DNA of 64,000 bases from Oscillospiraceae bacterium (GTDB taxonomy: Bacteria > Bacillota > Clostridia > Oscillospirales > Ruminococcaceae). The notes under the pieces were generated by a model. The model saw only the letters and a program-made list of their open reading frames with translations, searched no databases and was not told the DNA's origin. The stretch covers positions 64,243 through 128,242 of the forward strand of contig CACZDM010000002.1 in NCBI GenBank assembly GCA_902779915.1. Reading direction: 5' to 3'. The position numbers and the translations under genes are program-made. This document shows positions 19,174 to 27,478 of this stretch, in pieces. Numbering within the stretch: the first letter of the stretch is position 1; each line of letters opens with the position of its first letter.

Positions 19174-20073
19174 TCAAATAAATGTTTTTTCAAAAAACCT
19201 GCGCGCATTTTCAAACATTATTTTGCCCGCAATCGCATCCCCAAAATTTTCACAAATCGCCCGATTAATGTCCAAAACAGAGGTTATGTCTTTAATGTCA
19301 TCCGGCATATCCGCGCCGTCAAAATCGCTCCCAATCGCCAAAATATCCTCACATCCCAACTTCAAAAAATGGTCTATATGTCGAACTAAGGCGCCAATCC
19401 CGTCTTTGGAATCCTTTCCCAAAAACAATTTATAAAAATTCAGGCCTATTATTCCTTTGCGATTTTTTATTTCATTAATCTGGTCATCCTTTAAATTTCG
19501 AACGTTTTCACACATTTTGCGCGCGTTAGAATGGGTTGCTATGAAAGGTTTTTTCGCAACTCGCGCAACATCCCAAAAAGATTCTTCATTCAAATGAGAA
19601 ACATCAACAACAATATTTTGATTTTCAAGCTCAAAAACAACCTGTTTTCCAAAAGGCTTTAGTCCCCCAAGAGCCAAAGCCCCAGACGCTATGTCATTCT
19701 CGTGATTCCAGGTAAGCGTCAAAATTTTTATATTTCTCTTTTTTAATTCATCAATTTTATGTATATCCTTTCCGATCAAAAGCCCACCCTCAACCATCAA
19801 AACAGCGCAAAAATCCAAATCAAAATTTCCGCTATACAAAGGGAGAGAAAATTTTTGAAAATATTCATATTGCTTCAAAAATGATCTATATGCTCGCTCA
19901 GGCCGAATTTTGTCGTCAATCCAAAACGCAAAAGTTTGAACCCATTTTTCAAAAGTCGATTTCCCCCGCTCAAGGTCTATGTGAAAATTATTTTTCAAAA
20001 TGCTCTTTTTGCCAATTATGCTCTTAAAATAGCACCTGGAAACTGTGTCACAATGCAAATCGAAAAAGTTCAT
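19174..20073 (-). CDS. Membrane dipeptidase (peptidase family M19)
   Basis: Renal-dipeptidase-type zinc hydrolase. The metal ligands are readable: HCD in FDLHCDT at the N-terminus (HxD), VEGG with the bridging Glu, ATHSNAR for a histidine, and IGSDFDG near the C-terminus. The family cleaves dipeptides, often with D-residues at the C-side. No signal peptide is visible, so it is probably cytosolic. The frame opens at 20097, but ATG at 20073 has GGGGG 6 bases upstream and begins right at the family's N-terminal motif; it overlaps the rnhB-yraN end by 26 bases, suggesting translational coupling. Confidence 0.92.
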   Translation of the reverse strand: MNFFDLHCDTVSRCYFKSIIGKKSILKNNFHIDLERGKSTFEKWVQTFAFWIDDKIRPERAYRSFLKQYEYFQKFSLPLYSGNFDLDFCAVLMVEGGLLIGKDIHKIDELKKRNIKILTLTWNHENDIASGALALGGLKPFGKQVVFELENQNIVVDVSHLNEESFWDVARVAKKPFIATHSNARKMCENVRNLKDDQINEIKNRKGIIGLNFYKLFLGKDSKDGIGALVRHIDHFLKLGCEDILAIGSDFDGADMPDDIKDITSVLDINRAICENFGDAIAGKIMFENARRFFEKTFI

Positions 20074-21040
20074 ATTCATCCCCCACACTAAACGCATTTT
20101 CTATATGCCTAGCCTCAAAATCGCCAGAAACCCTTCCAACCACCTCAACAACATCAAACCTCGGTTGATATTTGCAAGGATGCTTCTTCATAAAGCTAAT
20201 CGCCGTCTTGATGATTTTCCTTTGCTTAGACGCATTAACCGCCTCTTTTGGTGAATATCCACAATTTTGGCTCCTGAATTTAACCTCAATAAAGCATATA
20301 TAACAATTTTTGACCGCGATCAAATCGATTTCTCCATACTCGCTTTTGTAATTTTTCGCTATAATATTATATTTATGATTTTTTAGAAACTCATATGATA
20401 TTTTTTCTCCTAGCTGGCCATTTGTTGATTGAACTGTTGAAATTTTGTCTCGAATCTTTTTCAAAAAACTCATTCTGTGTATTGGGGTCGCTCCATTCTT
20501 CAATATATTCGCATAGTGTTCCTTAGTTCCATAGCCTTTATGCTTTCCAAATCCATAGTTCGGATATTTCTTATCATATTCGATCATGATCCTGTCCCTC
20601 GTAACTTTAGCCAGTATTGAGGCTGCTGCAATTGAAGCGCTTTGGGAATCACCCTTAACAACACATTTCGCATTTGTTTTTAAATCCGGCATCCTGTTTC
20701 CATCAATCAAAGTTAGATCCGGCTGAATTTTAAGATTTTGAACCGCAAGCTTCATGGCCAAAAATGTCGCCTGCAAAATGTTTTGCTTTTCGATATACTC
20801 AACGTCAACAATTCCAATCCCATAATGTCGCGAACTTTCGATAACCCGATCAAATAAAATTTCACGCTTTTTTTCGCTAATCTTTTTGCTGTCATTGACC
20901 TCGGGAATCAAATCTTGGGCATTTTCCTTCAAAACAACCGCAGCAGCAACGACAGGCCCAGCCAGCGGCCCTCTTCCAGCTTCATCCACGCCACACAAAA
21001 CCCGAGCATCAAAATTTCTATCAAATTCAAATAAATTCAT
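20048..21040 (-). CDS. rnhB: Ribonuclease HII fused to YraN-family (UPF0102) nuclease-like domain
   Basis: Residues ~1-200 are RNase HII, which removes ribonucleotides and RNA primers from DNA; GVDEAGRGPLAGP carries the D-E catalytic pair and IDGNRMP and STILAKV-like motifs follow. From about residue 205 the sequence changes to a YraN-type domain: LGEKISYEFL, GEIDLIA and FIEVKFR (the E-x-D ... E-x-K arrangement of restriction-like folds). RNase HII and YraN are often adjacent genes; here they are one 330-residue frame with no stop or frameshift signature. It overlaps the rbgA stop by four bases (ATGA), consistent with the common rbgA-rnhB operon. Confidence 0.93.
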   Translation of the reverse strand: MNLFEFDRNFDARVLCGVDEAGRGPLAGPVVAAAVVLKENAQDLIPEVNDSKKISEKKREILFDRVIESSRHYGIGIVDVEYIEKQNILQATFLAMKLAVQNLKIQPDLTLIDGNRMPDLKTNAKCVVKGDSQSASIAAASILAKVTRDRIMIEYDKKYPNYGFGKHKGYGTKEHYANILKNGATPIHRMSFLKKIRDKISTVQSTNGQLGEKISYEFLKNHKYNIIAKNYKSEYGEIDLIAVKNCYICFIEVKFRSQNCGYSPKEAVNASKQRKIIKTAISFMKKHPCKYQPRFDVVEVVGRVSGDFEARHIENAFSVGDEYELFRFAL

Positions 21041-21948
21041 AAATTATGATCTCCCAGTAATTTTTTCGACTCTCGCGGAATTTCCAACGTAATCCTGCCG
21101 AGCTTCCCAGACCTATATTCATCAAGCAAACTCAGCGCAGCCCGATTTAAATCAACCTCTCCCCCTCTAAGAAGCATCCCTCTCAAGCGCCCAAACGCCT
21201 CAAGCTTTTCAATAGGCCGAGCAAATTCAGAAAAATCAACGCCAAACCTGGCTTTAACTTGCTTTGAATGGTTTGCGCTCAAAAACTCAATCAAGTTCAT
21301 TGCAACATACTCAAGGTCATAAACAGCGTCTTTAATAGCTCCTGTATACGCCAAATTCAGCCCAACTTCAGGGCTCTCAAATCTGCTGGGCAAAGTCCCC
21401 GGCGTGTCTAGAAGGTCAAGGCCGTTATCTAGATGAATCCATTGAGCGGTCCTGGTGACGCCTGGCCTGTTTTCAACTCGAGCCTTGCTTTTTTTCGCCA
21501 AAGAATTAATCAAAGTCGACTTCCCAACATTGGGTATTCCAACAATCATAGCCCGCATCAATCGCCCCAAAGACCGTTTTTTCGGAAAATTTGACAGAAC
21601 TTCTTTCAAAACATCGATTACATTTTTCACACTTTTAGCATTTTTGCAATCAACAGTCAAAGCCCTGACGCGTTCTGTGTTTTCTATATGCTTAATCCAA
21701 GCCTCACTAAAGCGGCGGTCAGCAAGATCACCCTTACTCATAACAACAACTCTAGCCTTATTACCAGAAGTAATATCTTTAAAAAACGGATTCCGACTGC
21801 TGCGAGGAGCTCGGGCGTCTATCAATTCAACTATCAAATCAACTCGAGAGAGGTTCTCTTTAAGCAATCTTTGCGACACCCTCATATGCCCCGGAAACCA
21901 ATGGATACTGCTATTTGCAGCCACATTATCGATATCTTTATCGCCCAC
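21037..21948 (-). CDS. rbgA: Ribosome biogenesis GTPase RbgA (YlqF), intact copy
   Basis: RbgA is a circularly permuted GTPase for late 50S assembly. The permuted order is visible: G4 MSKGD first, then G5-like VDCKNAKS, G1 GIPNVGKST, and G3 DTPG, with an ANTAR-like helical C-terminus. WFPGHM near the N-terminus is the family signature. The frame is open to 21996, but GTG at 21948 with GGAG 8 bases upstream gives 303 aa and a normal N-terminus. The first ~75 codons match a second truncated copy at 22721-22978. Directly downstream is rnhB-yraN. Confidence 0.93.
   Translation of the reverse strand: MGDKDIDNVAANSSIHWFPGHMRVSQRLLKENLSRVDLIVELIDARAPRSSRNPFFKDITSGNKARVVVMSKGDLADRRFSEAWIKHIENTERVRALTVDCKNAKSVKNVIDVLKEVLSNFPKKRSLGRLMRAMIVGIPNVGKSTLINSLAKKSKARVENRPGVTRTAQWIHLDNGLDLLDTPGTLPSRFESPEVGLNLAYTGAIKDAVYDLEYVAMNLIEFLSANHSKQVKARFGVDFSEFARPIEKLEAFGRLRGMLLRGGEVDLNRAALSLLDEYRSGKLGRITLEIPRESKKLLGDHNL
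21720..21902. repeat. Direct repeat copy A (5' part of intact rbgA)
   Basis: This 183-base block aligns without gaps to 22747-22929, offset exactly 1027 bases. I count about 15 mismatches over 173 aligned bases, roughly 91% identity. It covers codons for WFPGHM through MSKGD. Sequence on both sides of the block differs between copies. Confidence 0.9.
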
Positions 21949-21985
21949 CAAAATCACTCCAAAATTCAAATGGCTTTTTACACAT

Positions 21986-22678
21986 TTATTTTTCATTTAA
22001 ATACTCACGAATTTGCTCACTTAAACCAGTCATTAATTCATCTCTTAATTTAAAGTGCCGTTCTTTAATATCATCGACATCGCGAAATTCGATTAGCTCA
22101 CTGTTTTGGCTTAACACATCCTTTTTCGTTTCATAATCTCTTCTTAAATCTTCACAATCTGTATTATCATATTTATACCGTAGATTCTTATCTTTTTCTA
22201 TCAAAAATTTGCGTTCATACCAAAACACGTACACGTTCGATACAAATCTCACTACTTTCCTGTAAAAACGTTTAAAATTTTCAATAACTTCCTTTTTCTC
22301 AAACGGACGATGATTCCAAAAGAATGCATCACATTTTCTATATTCAGCACACCACTTGCGATATATTATTGGAAAGTAGTGTAATTCTCCATCTAGCGCA
22401 CAATACACCTCAACGGAAACATAATTAAACCTATCAATAAGCTCAAACATCTCCTTCACCATTTTAACCTTATGATCATATCTCGCTTTATACGTATAAA
22501 TTTCTTTTTCAAAATTTGTTTTAATGCTAAGCAGGTCTTTTTCAAACTCACGTTTAAGTTTATCTCTATCTCTCTCAAATTTTCTTCTATCTTTCTCAAA
22601 TTTTCTTTTAAAAAAGTAGCCTATCCCACCAGATATAACAGTAGATATAATTAGAGAAACAACGGACACCCACTCCAA
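21986..22678 (-). CDS. Predicted membrane-anchored coiled-coil protein, unknown function
   Basis: I do not recognise a family. One N-terminal hydrophobic segment (VVSLIISTVISGGIGYFF) is followed by a strongly charged, Lys/Arg/Glu-rich helix with F-E-K-D-R repeats (about residues 25-60), probably a coiled coil on the cytoplasmic side. A second half is rich in aromatic residues (Tyr, Phe, Trp) and acidic patches. The frame is open to 22720; the best start is TTG at 22678 or ATG at 22696, with GGAGG between them, so the start is unsure. It sits exactly between a truncated and a full copy of rbgA, which marks it as an insertion. Confidence 0.75.
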   Translation of the reverse strand: MEWVSVVSLIISTVISGGIGYFFKRKFEKDRRKFERDRDKLKREFEKDLLSIKTNFEKEIYTYKARYDHKVKMVKEMFELIDRFNYVSVEVYCALDGELHYFPIIYRKWCAEYRKCDAFFWNHRPFEKKEVIENFKRFYRKVVRFVSNVYVFWYERKFLIEKDKNLRYKYDNTDCEDLRRDYETKKDVLSQNSELIEFRDVDDIKERHFKLRDELMTGLSEQIREYLNEK

Positions 22679-22720
22679 AATAATAAAACCCTCCATTACC
22701 AATGGTAAAATCTTGCACAA

Positions 22721-22978
22721 TTATTTAAATTCATTATTTCCATAATCTGCGATGTCACCCTTGCTCATAACAACAACTCTCGCCTTATTACCAGGAGTAA
22801 TATCTTTAAAAAACGGATTTCTGCTGCTGTGAGGAATTCTTGCGTCTATCAATTCAACTATCAAATCAACCCGAGATATGTTCTCTTTAAGCAATCTTTG
22901 CGACAGCCTCATATGCCCCGGAAACCAATTTATGTTGGCCTTTTGGAGCTCCTTTTCGCCGCTCGAATTATTCATCAT
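22721..22978 (-). pseudogene. Truncated rbgA copy (N-terminal ~75 codons)
   Basis: The 85-residue frame starts with ATG after AAGGAAGTGG and encodes the RbgA N-terminus: WFPGHM, LIVELIDAR and the G4 motif MSKGD. After DIAD it runs into seven unrelated residues (YGNNEFK) and stops. It lacks G1, G3 and the C-terminal domain, so it cannot be a working GTPase. Its first 15 residues differ from those of the intact copy. It looks like the displaced 5' end of the original gene, or a fragment carried in with the inserted gene. Confidence 0.88.
22747..22929. repeat. Direct repeat copy B (truncated rbgA)
   Basis: Partner of 21720-21902, gap-free and about 91% identical. The unit between equivalent points is 1027 bases and contains the membrane coiled-coil gene plus one rbgA 5' end. 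Confidence 0.9.
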
Positions 22979-23065
22979 AAACCACTTCCTTTTCGCCGCA
23001 GTGTATCATCATAATCATCTGATATATTTAGCGCTTATTCTAAAATTATCTCAATATGTCTAAAA

Positions 23066-23878
23066 TTAAAGCGCATGCCCACCCGACACTTTTATCACTT
23101 GGCCCGTCAACATTTTCGCTTGTTCGCTTGCCAAAAACAAAATAGTCTTAGCGATATCCTCCGGTTGAATCAATTTTCCCATCGGAATCATCGAAATAAC
23201 CGATTTCTCAAATTCAGCATCAATCCACCCCGTTTGAGTCGGCCCCGGCGCAACGCAATTAACCGTTATTCCATATTTTCCAACCTCCAACGCAACGCTG
23301 CGAGTTAGCGCTTCCAAAGTCGCCTTGCTCGATCCATATGTTATTTGACCCGCAAAAATCTGCGACGCATCTGTCGACAAATTAATAATTCTTCCATATT
23401 CGCCACGATTATTGACAAATTCCCGCATCATCAAAAGGCTTCCTCGAACATTAACCGCAAACGTATCATCAATAATACTTTTGGTAATTTTTTCGATCGT
23501 GTCACACCCATTTTCATCACAAATCGCAGCATTATTAACTAAAATATCAACCTTCCCATATTTTTCAATAATTTTCGAATAAATCCTTTTTACTTCACCT
23601 TCATCGGAAATATCACTTTCAAAAACAACATAATCGGCATCAATTTCCTTTAATTTTATTTCAACAGCGCTCGCATCACCTGCATTTGCGGCATGATATC
23701 TGTCTGGCCCATCCTCCCCTATCTTATTTTTATCAAATGTTTCTAAAATTTTCTTATACACTAAAGCCAGTTTTGCTCCCTGTCCAGCAAAGGAAAACGC
23801 CGTCGCAGCTCCTATTCCCTGGGGATTATTCACCCCTGTGACTATTGCAACTTTCCCTTTTAAGCCATAGTCGACCAT
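23066..23878 (-). CDS. Short-chain dehydrogenase/reductase
   Basis: NAD(P)-dependent oxidoreductase of the SDR superfamily, substrate unknown. The cofactor motif is TGVNNPQGIG near residue 16, the structural NNA motif is LVNNAA, the catalytic Tyr-Lys is YGSSK, and SGGH at the C-terminus is normal. An insertion rich in Asp, Ala and Lys between strands 2 and 3 (about residues 45-75) makes it longer than a typical FabG. The frame is open to 23974 but ATG at 23878 has GGGAGG 8 bases upstream; 270 aa. It could be an orphan metabolic enzyme; neighbours do not define a pathway. Confidence 0.9.
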   Translation of the reverse strand: MVDYGLKGKVAIVTGVNNPQGIGAATAFSFAGQGAKLALVYKKILETFDKNKIGEDGPDRYHAANAGDASAVEIKLKEIDADYVVFESDISDEGEVKRIYSKIIEKYGKVDILVNNAAICDENGCDTIEKITKSIIDDTFAVNVRGSLLMMREFVNNRGEYGRIINLSTDASQIFAGQITYGSSKATLEALTRSVALEVGKYGITVNCVAPGPTQTGWIDAEFEKSVISMIPMGKLIQPEDIAKTILFLASEQAKMLTGQVIKVSGGHAL

Positions 23879-23936
23879 ATCTAGCACCTCCCTTTTTATA
23901 TTACTATTTGTAAAAAATATAACCAAGCGATTTATA

Positions 23937-24509
23937 TTACCCTGTGTAATAATATTTTGCAACATATTCCTCAAGCGTCAAATCATTTTCATAAATCAAC
24001 CTCGCTGCCTCTTTTCCAACATATCTGATGTGCCATGGTTCATAGTCATAGCCTGTAATATTTCCCTTTCCTTTGGGATATCTTAGTATAAATCCAAAAT
24101 TGCTGAGATGTCTATGTATTTTAAGGTAAATGTCTTCATGAGCAAACGCTTCCTCATTTTCAAGGCACTTTTTACCATCAACAACCAAAGCCAAATCAAT
24201 GCTCAGGCCTGTATGGTGTTCGCTGGTTTTTATTGGCGCAACATACTTTTTAACATATTCAAGCCCATATTTTATAGTGTATTCATCAATGATCTCTTGC
24301 TGCTGCGAAATGCTTCTATATGCAGAGCTTATTTCAACAAAAATCCCCCTGCCTCTCAAATCTTCCTTCAATTCACAGTAGGCGTTATACGTCGCTTCTT
24401 CAACCTCAACATCATTTCCTAAAACATCTTTAGCTTCAATCAACTTTAAATCTTCATAATAAGAATTTTCTATTAAATTCGATTTATTAACAATTATTAA
24501 ATAATTCAT
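23937..24509 (-). CDS. D-Ala-D-Ala carboxypeptidase, VanY/VanXY-like (M15)
   Basis: Zinc DD-peptidase of family M15B. Metal and catalytic residues are visible in SEHHTGLSIDLAL (H and D), and EPWHIRYVG (the E and third His). SSAYRS is the conserved substrate loop. Product 190 aa from ATG at 24509 (GAGGG 6 bases upstream). There is no signal peptide or membrane anchor, unlike classical VanY or LdcB; size, NKS start and the GFILRYP segment recall the cytosolic VanXY group. No ligase, racemase or VanRS genes lie nearby, so a resistance role cannot be inferred; a peptidoglycan-recycling role is equally possible. Confidence 0.85.
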   Translation of the reverse strand: MNYLIIVNKSNLIENSYYEDLKLIEAKDVLGNDVEVEEATYNAYCELKEDLRGRGIFVEISSAYRSISQQQEIIDEYTIKYGLEYVKKYVAPIKTSEHHTGLSIDLALVVDGKKCLENEEAFAHEDIYLKIHRHLSNFGFILRYPKGKGNITGYDYEPWHIRYVGKEAARLIYENDLTLEEYVAKYYYTG

Positions 24510-24579
24510 GAATCCCTCTTCCAAACCAAAACGCATTTTTAAAAAATTACAAATAGTAATTTCGGAGCTTATAAAATCC

Positions 24580-24957
24580 CTATTTTGCTCTCAATCCGAA
24601 AGCAATCAACCTCCCGTCTATGTCCTCAACAACAAATTCATCATTTCCATAGTCAGTTCGACCCAATGGCGAAACAATCCTAACACCCGCCTGCTCAAAC
24701 TTTTTCTCCAATTCAGCTTGATCGCTAGTGTAAATATAGGCGTCATATCCATATCCGCACAATTCGCGGTTAACCACCGGAGCCTCATTTTGCGATTTTA
24801 TTAAAATAATCTCAACTTTATCCCTATACATACACACATGAGGCTGCTGACAGTGCATATGCCTAACAATTCGAAATCCAAGTTTCGCTTCATAAAATTT
24901 CGCCGTTTTTTCAACATCCTCACACGGAAAAACACAGCTCATTCCAACCAAACCCAT
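24580..24957 (-). CDS. VOC (glyoxalase/bleomycin-resistance fold) protein
   Basis: A 125-residue vicinal-oxygen-chelate protein: the beta-alpha-beta-beta-beta start FPCEDVEKTAKFYEAKLGF and the C-terminal FVVEDIDGRLIAFG are family hallmarks. It contains several Cys and His (HMHCQQPHVCM) near residues 33-43. The substrate is unknown; such proteins range from glyoxalases to binding proteins. RBS GAGGG precedes the ATG. It lies in the same direction as the VanY-like gene, 70 bases upstream. Confidence 0.85.
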   Translation of the reverse strand: MGLVGMSCVFPCEDVEKTAKFYEAKLGFRIVRHMHCQQPHVCMYRDKVEIILIKSQNEAPVVNRELCGYGYDAYIYTSDQAELEKKFEQAGVRIVSPLGRTDYGNDEFVVEDIDGRLIAFGLRAK

Positions 24958-25030
24958 ATTATTCCCTCAATCCTCACAAAAACACAACTCAATGTTTTAA
25001 TAAATCTTAAAATACTCACAGTTGTATTTT

Positions 25031-26650
25031 TTAATTATCTAAAACATCCATGATCAAAGGAAGAATCTGCTTTTTCCTTGAAACAACCCCTTCCAAAACA
25101 TAGCCTTGATGAAGCTCGGTCAAACCATACGCCTCTTTTAAAACATTTTCAGAGGATTTCGAATATATTAGATATGAATTATGAGTGAAAAAATCAGTAA
25201 CAAATAAAGAACACACACTCAAATTATGCCTCTTGACTTCCTTTTCCATCTCATACACTAATTCGTCAATACGCGGAACATAATCTTCAAAATTAGTGGT
25301 GAATATTTGTGATATGGAGATTTTTTTGCCATTAACCTTATATTTCTTACAATCTTTGAAAATTATATCATCAGCTGACAAGCCCTCGATCGAAACACCC
25401 GAAGACAAAAGCTCCATTCCATATTCACAAACATCAACCCCGGCCAATTTTGCTAAAACACTCGCCGCCTCAACGTCAAACTGGGTCGTTGTTGGACTTT
25501 TCAAACACAATGTGTCCGACAATATCCCAGACAGCATCAACCCAGCTATGTCGCGAGGAATTGCAACATCATTTTCATTATATATTTGATAAATAATCGT
25601 GTTTGTTGAGCCAACCGCCATAGCCCTAACGTTGATCGGAACAGACGTCACTATATCTCCAAGATTATGGTGATCAACAATGCCGACAACATCAGCCTCA
25701 TCCAGTCCATCAATCGACTGAGAAGTTGTGTTGTGGTCAACCAGTATAACCTTTTTGCGATTAACCTTGTTTAGATCCATAGTTCTAAGCATCCCCGCAC
25801 ACACTCCGTCCGAATCAAAGACAGCATAGTTAGTGTGTTTCATTTTAGCAACCACATCCCGAGCGTCGGAAAGGTAGTCATTAACACTCAGCGTCACAAC
25901 CTTCTCATTCCGTCGAATGGACTTTATAGGATCAGAAAGACACAAAACGCGAACGACCTCAAAAGACGATTTGGAGGAGGAAATAACATTGACTCCTTTG
26001 TCCTGCGCCAATTTCAAATGCTCCTCGCTAAGCTCCCCAGAATTAATCAAAACTATCATCTTTATTCCAATTTGCAGAGCATATTCAACAATAGGCTTTC
26101 TATTTCCAACTATCAGTATTGAATCTGAATCCAGCGAAACATTTTCAACAAAAGCCGCGTCATCAAAAGCCGCAGTGTGCGCGTGGCCATCTATTATCTC
26201 ATCCACCCTGTTAAGGCTTTTTGCGTCCAAAACCTTCAGCAAATTGTCAAATAAAGTGCTGACATGCATGGATTCATTATAGATCATATCCGCCGCTATC
26301 TCTTTTAGCGAAACATAGCCCTTAAATTTTTGACAGTCATCAACTATTGGCAACCCTGTTATGGAATTTAAGCTCATAAAATTAAAAGCATCAATAATTG
26401 GAGCATTTTCATTAATAATATAGTTTCGATTAAACTCAACATCTCTTATCTGCGCCTTAACATCATTTAAATATTTTGGCGCCTCAACCCCAAATTTGCT
26501 AAGAGCATAAATCGTCTCAGCATTGAGCTGACCCAAAACCCTGGCCTGCGCGTCAACCCCCTGCTTTTGCTTTAAATAAGCCAAACTAATTGCTGCAGTC
26601 ACAGAATCAGTGTCTGGGTTTTTATGTCCAAAAATATAAACTCTATTCAT
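25031..26650 (-). CDS. Manganese-dependent inorganic pyrophosphatase with CBS/DRTGG regulatory region
   Basis: Family II pyrophosphatase hydrolysing PPi to phosphate. DHH-family motifs: FGHKNPDTDSV at the N-terminus, VDHNTTSQS, VDHHNLGD and a DHHA2 C-terminal domain with SRKKQ near the end. Between them, roughly residues 70-240, lie two CBS domains with an inserted DRTGG domain, the nucleotide-regulated architecture known from Clostridia (AMP/ATP/diadenosine control). Length 539 aa fits this class and rules out the short Bacillus PpaC. RBS AAAGGG before ATG. It stands alone between small genes. Confidence 0.94.
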   Translation of the reverse strand: MNRVYIFGHKNPDTDSVTAAISLAYLKQKQGVDAQARVLGQLNAETIYALSKFGVEAPKYLNDVKAQIRDVEFNRNYIINENAPIIDAFNFMSLNSITGLPIVDDCQKFKGYVSLKEIAADMIYNESMHVSTLFDNLLKVLDAKSLNRVDEIIDGHAHTAAFDDAAFVENVSLDSDSILIVGNRKPIVEYALQIGIKMIVLINSGELSEEHLKLAQDKGVNVISSSKSSFEVVRVLCLSDPIKSIRRNEKVVTLSVNDYLSDARDVVAKMKHTNYAVFDSDGVCAGMLRTMDLNKVNRKKVILVDHNTTSQSIDGLDEADVVGIVDHHNLGDIVTSVPINVRAMAVGSTNTIIYQIYNENDVAIPRDIAGLMLSGILSDTLCLKSPTTTQFDVEAASVLAKLAGVDVCEYGMELLSSGVSIEGLSADDIIFKDCKKYKVNGKKISISQIFTTNFEDYVPRIDELVYEMEKEVKRHNLSVCSLFVTDFFTHNSYLIYSKSSENVLKEAYGLTELHQGYVLEGVVSRKKQILPLIMDVLDN

Positions 26651-26719
26651 ATTAACCCTTTCAAAAACGAAAATTTATATATATCATCTTTTATTTTTTA
26701 ACAAATTTAAAAACCTCAT

Positions 26720-27415
26720 CTAGCAACCCTTGCAGGCCAAAACGAACGCTTCAAATATTTTATCAAAACCCCCATCACGCATAAGCTCCGGATGGAACTT
26801 AACTCCAAGTGCAAACCTTTTACCCCTGAATTCAATGGCGCAAGCAGTGCTGTCGTCAGGGCAAACAGCAGAAACAAAACAATTTTTAACATCATCCTTC
26901 TTTATAATAACCTTGTGTATGCTGTTGACGCTGACCCTGCGGCGCTTTAAAATACTAAATAAAAGAGACTTCTCATCCATCACAATATCATGAACACGCG
27001 GGGCTTCATAGTTCCAATGCAATCCGCTTTCATCCAAAACCATCTCATTTCCAACCGCTCTGAGCATATTATCAAATCCACAACAAATCCCAAGCAACGG
27101 TTTATCTTCCTTAAGACAAACCCTCGCTATATGCTGCTCATAACCATTGCTGCAAAGTCCACCTTGCAAAACAACTCCAGAAACATTCCTAACAGCGCTC
27201 TCAAGATCCCGAGCCTCCTGGAGAGTCAGCTCATAGGCGTTTGGATTCCCCGACAATTTATACTGAAAGTCCAGCGGCAATATTCCAATCACAAGTCCCC
27301 CGCTTTCGACAATCAGTCTCTTAATCTGGTCATTAACCAAAATATACTTAAATCTTTGGCCGGTGTCCTTTGGCTTTCCAACAACACCAACAAGCGGTTT
27401 AAGCTCATAATCCAA
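26720..27415 (-). CDS. Gamma-glutamyl-gamma-aminobutyrate hydrolase family (C26) amidase
   Basis: Class I glutamine-amidotransferase-like hydrolase. The nucleophile is Cys in LGICCGFDNM, the oxyanion-region motif is VLQGGL, and the His-Glu pair is FHPELM. It belongs to peptidase family C26, whose members cleave gamma-glutamyl bonds such as gamma-Glu-GABA. The start is TTG at 27415 with GGTGAGTAGG upstream. No puuA or other putrescine genes are near, so the true substrate is open. 231 aa. Confidence 0.88.
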   Translation of the reverse strand: MDYELKPLVGVVGKPKDTGQRFKYILVNDQIKRLIVESGGLVIGILPLDFQYKLSGNPNAYELTLQEARDLESAVRNVSGVVLQGGLCSNGYEQHIARVCLKEDKPLLGICCGFDNMLRAVGNEMVLDESGLHWNYEAPRVHDIVMDEKSLLFSILKRRRVSVNSIHKVIIKKDDVKNCFVSAVCPDDSTACAIEFRGKRFALGVKFHPELMRDGGFDKIFEAFVLACKGC

Positions 27416-27478
27416 AGCCTACTCACCTCTAAAACCATAAACTCAACTCAAAAATAGGCAAATAAATCCCAAAACAGA

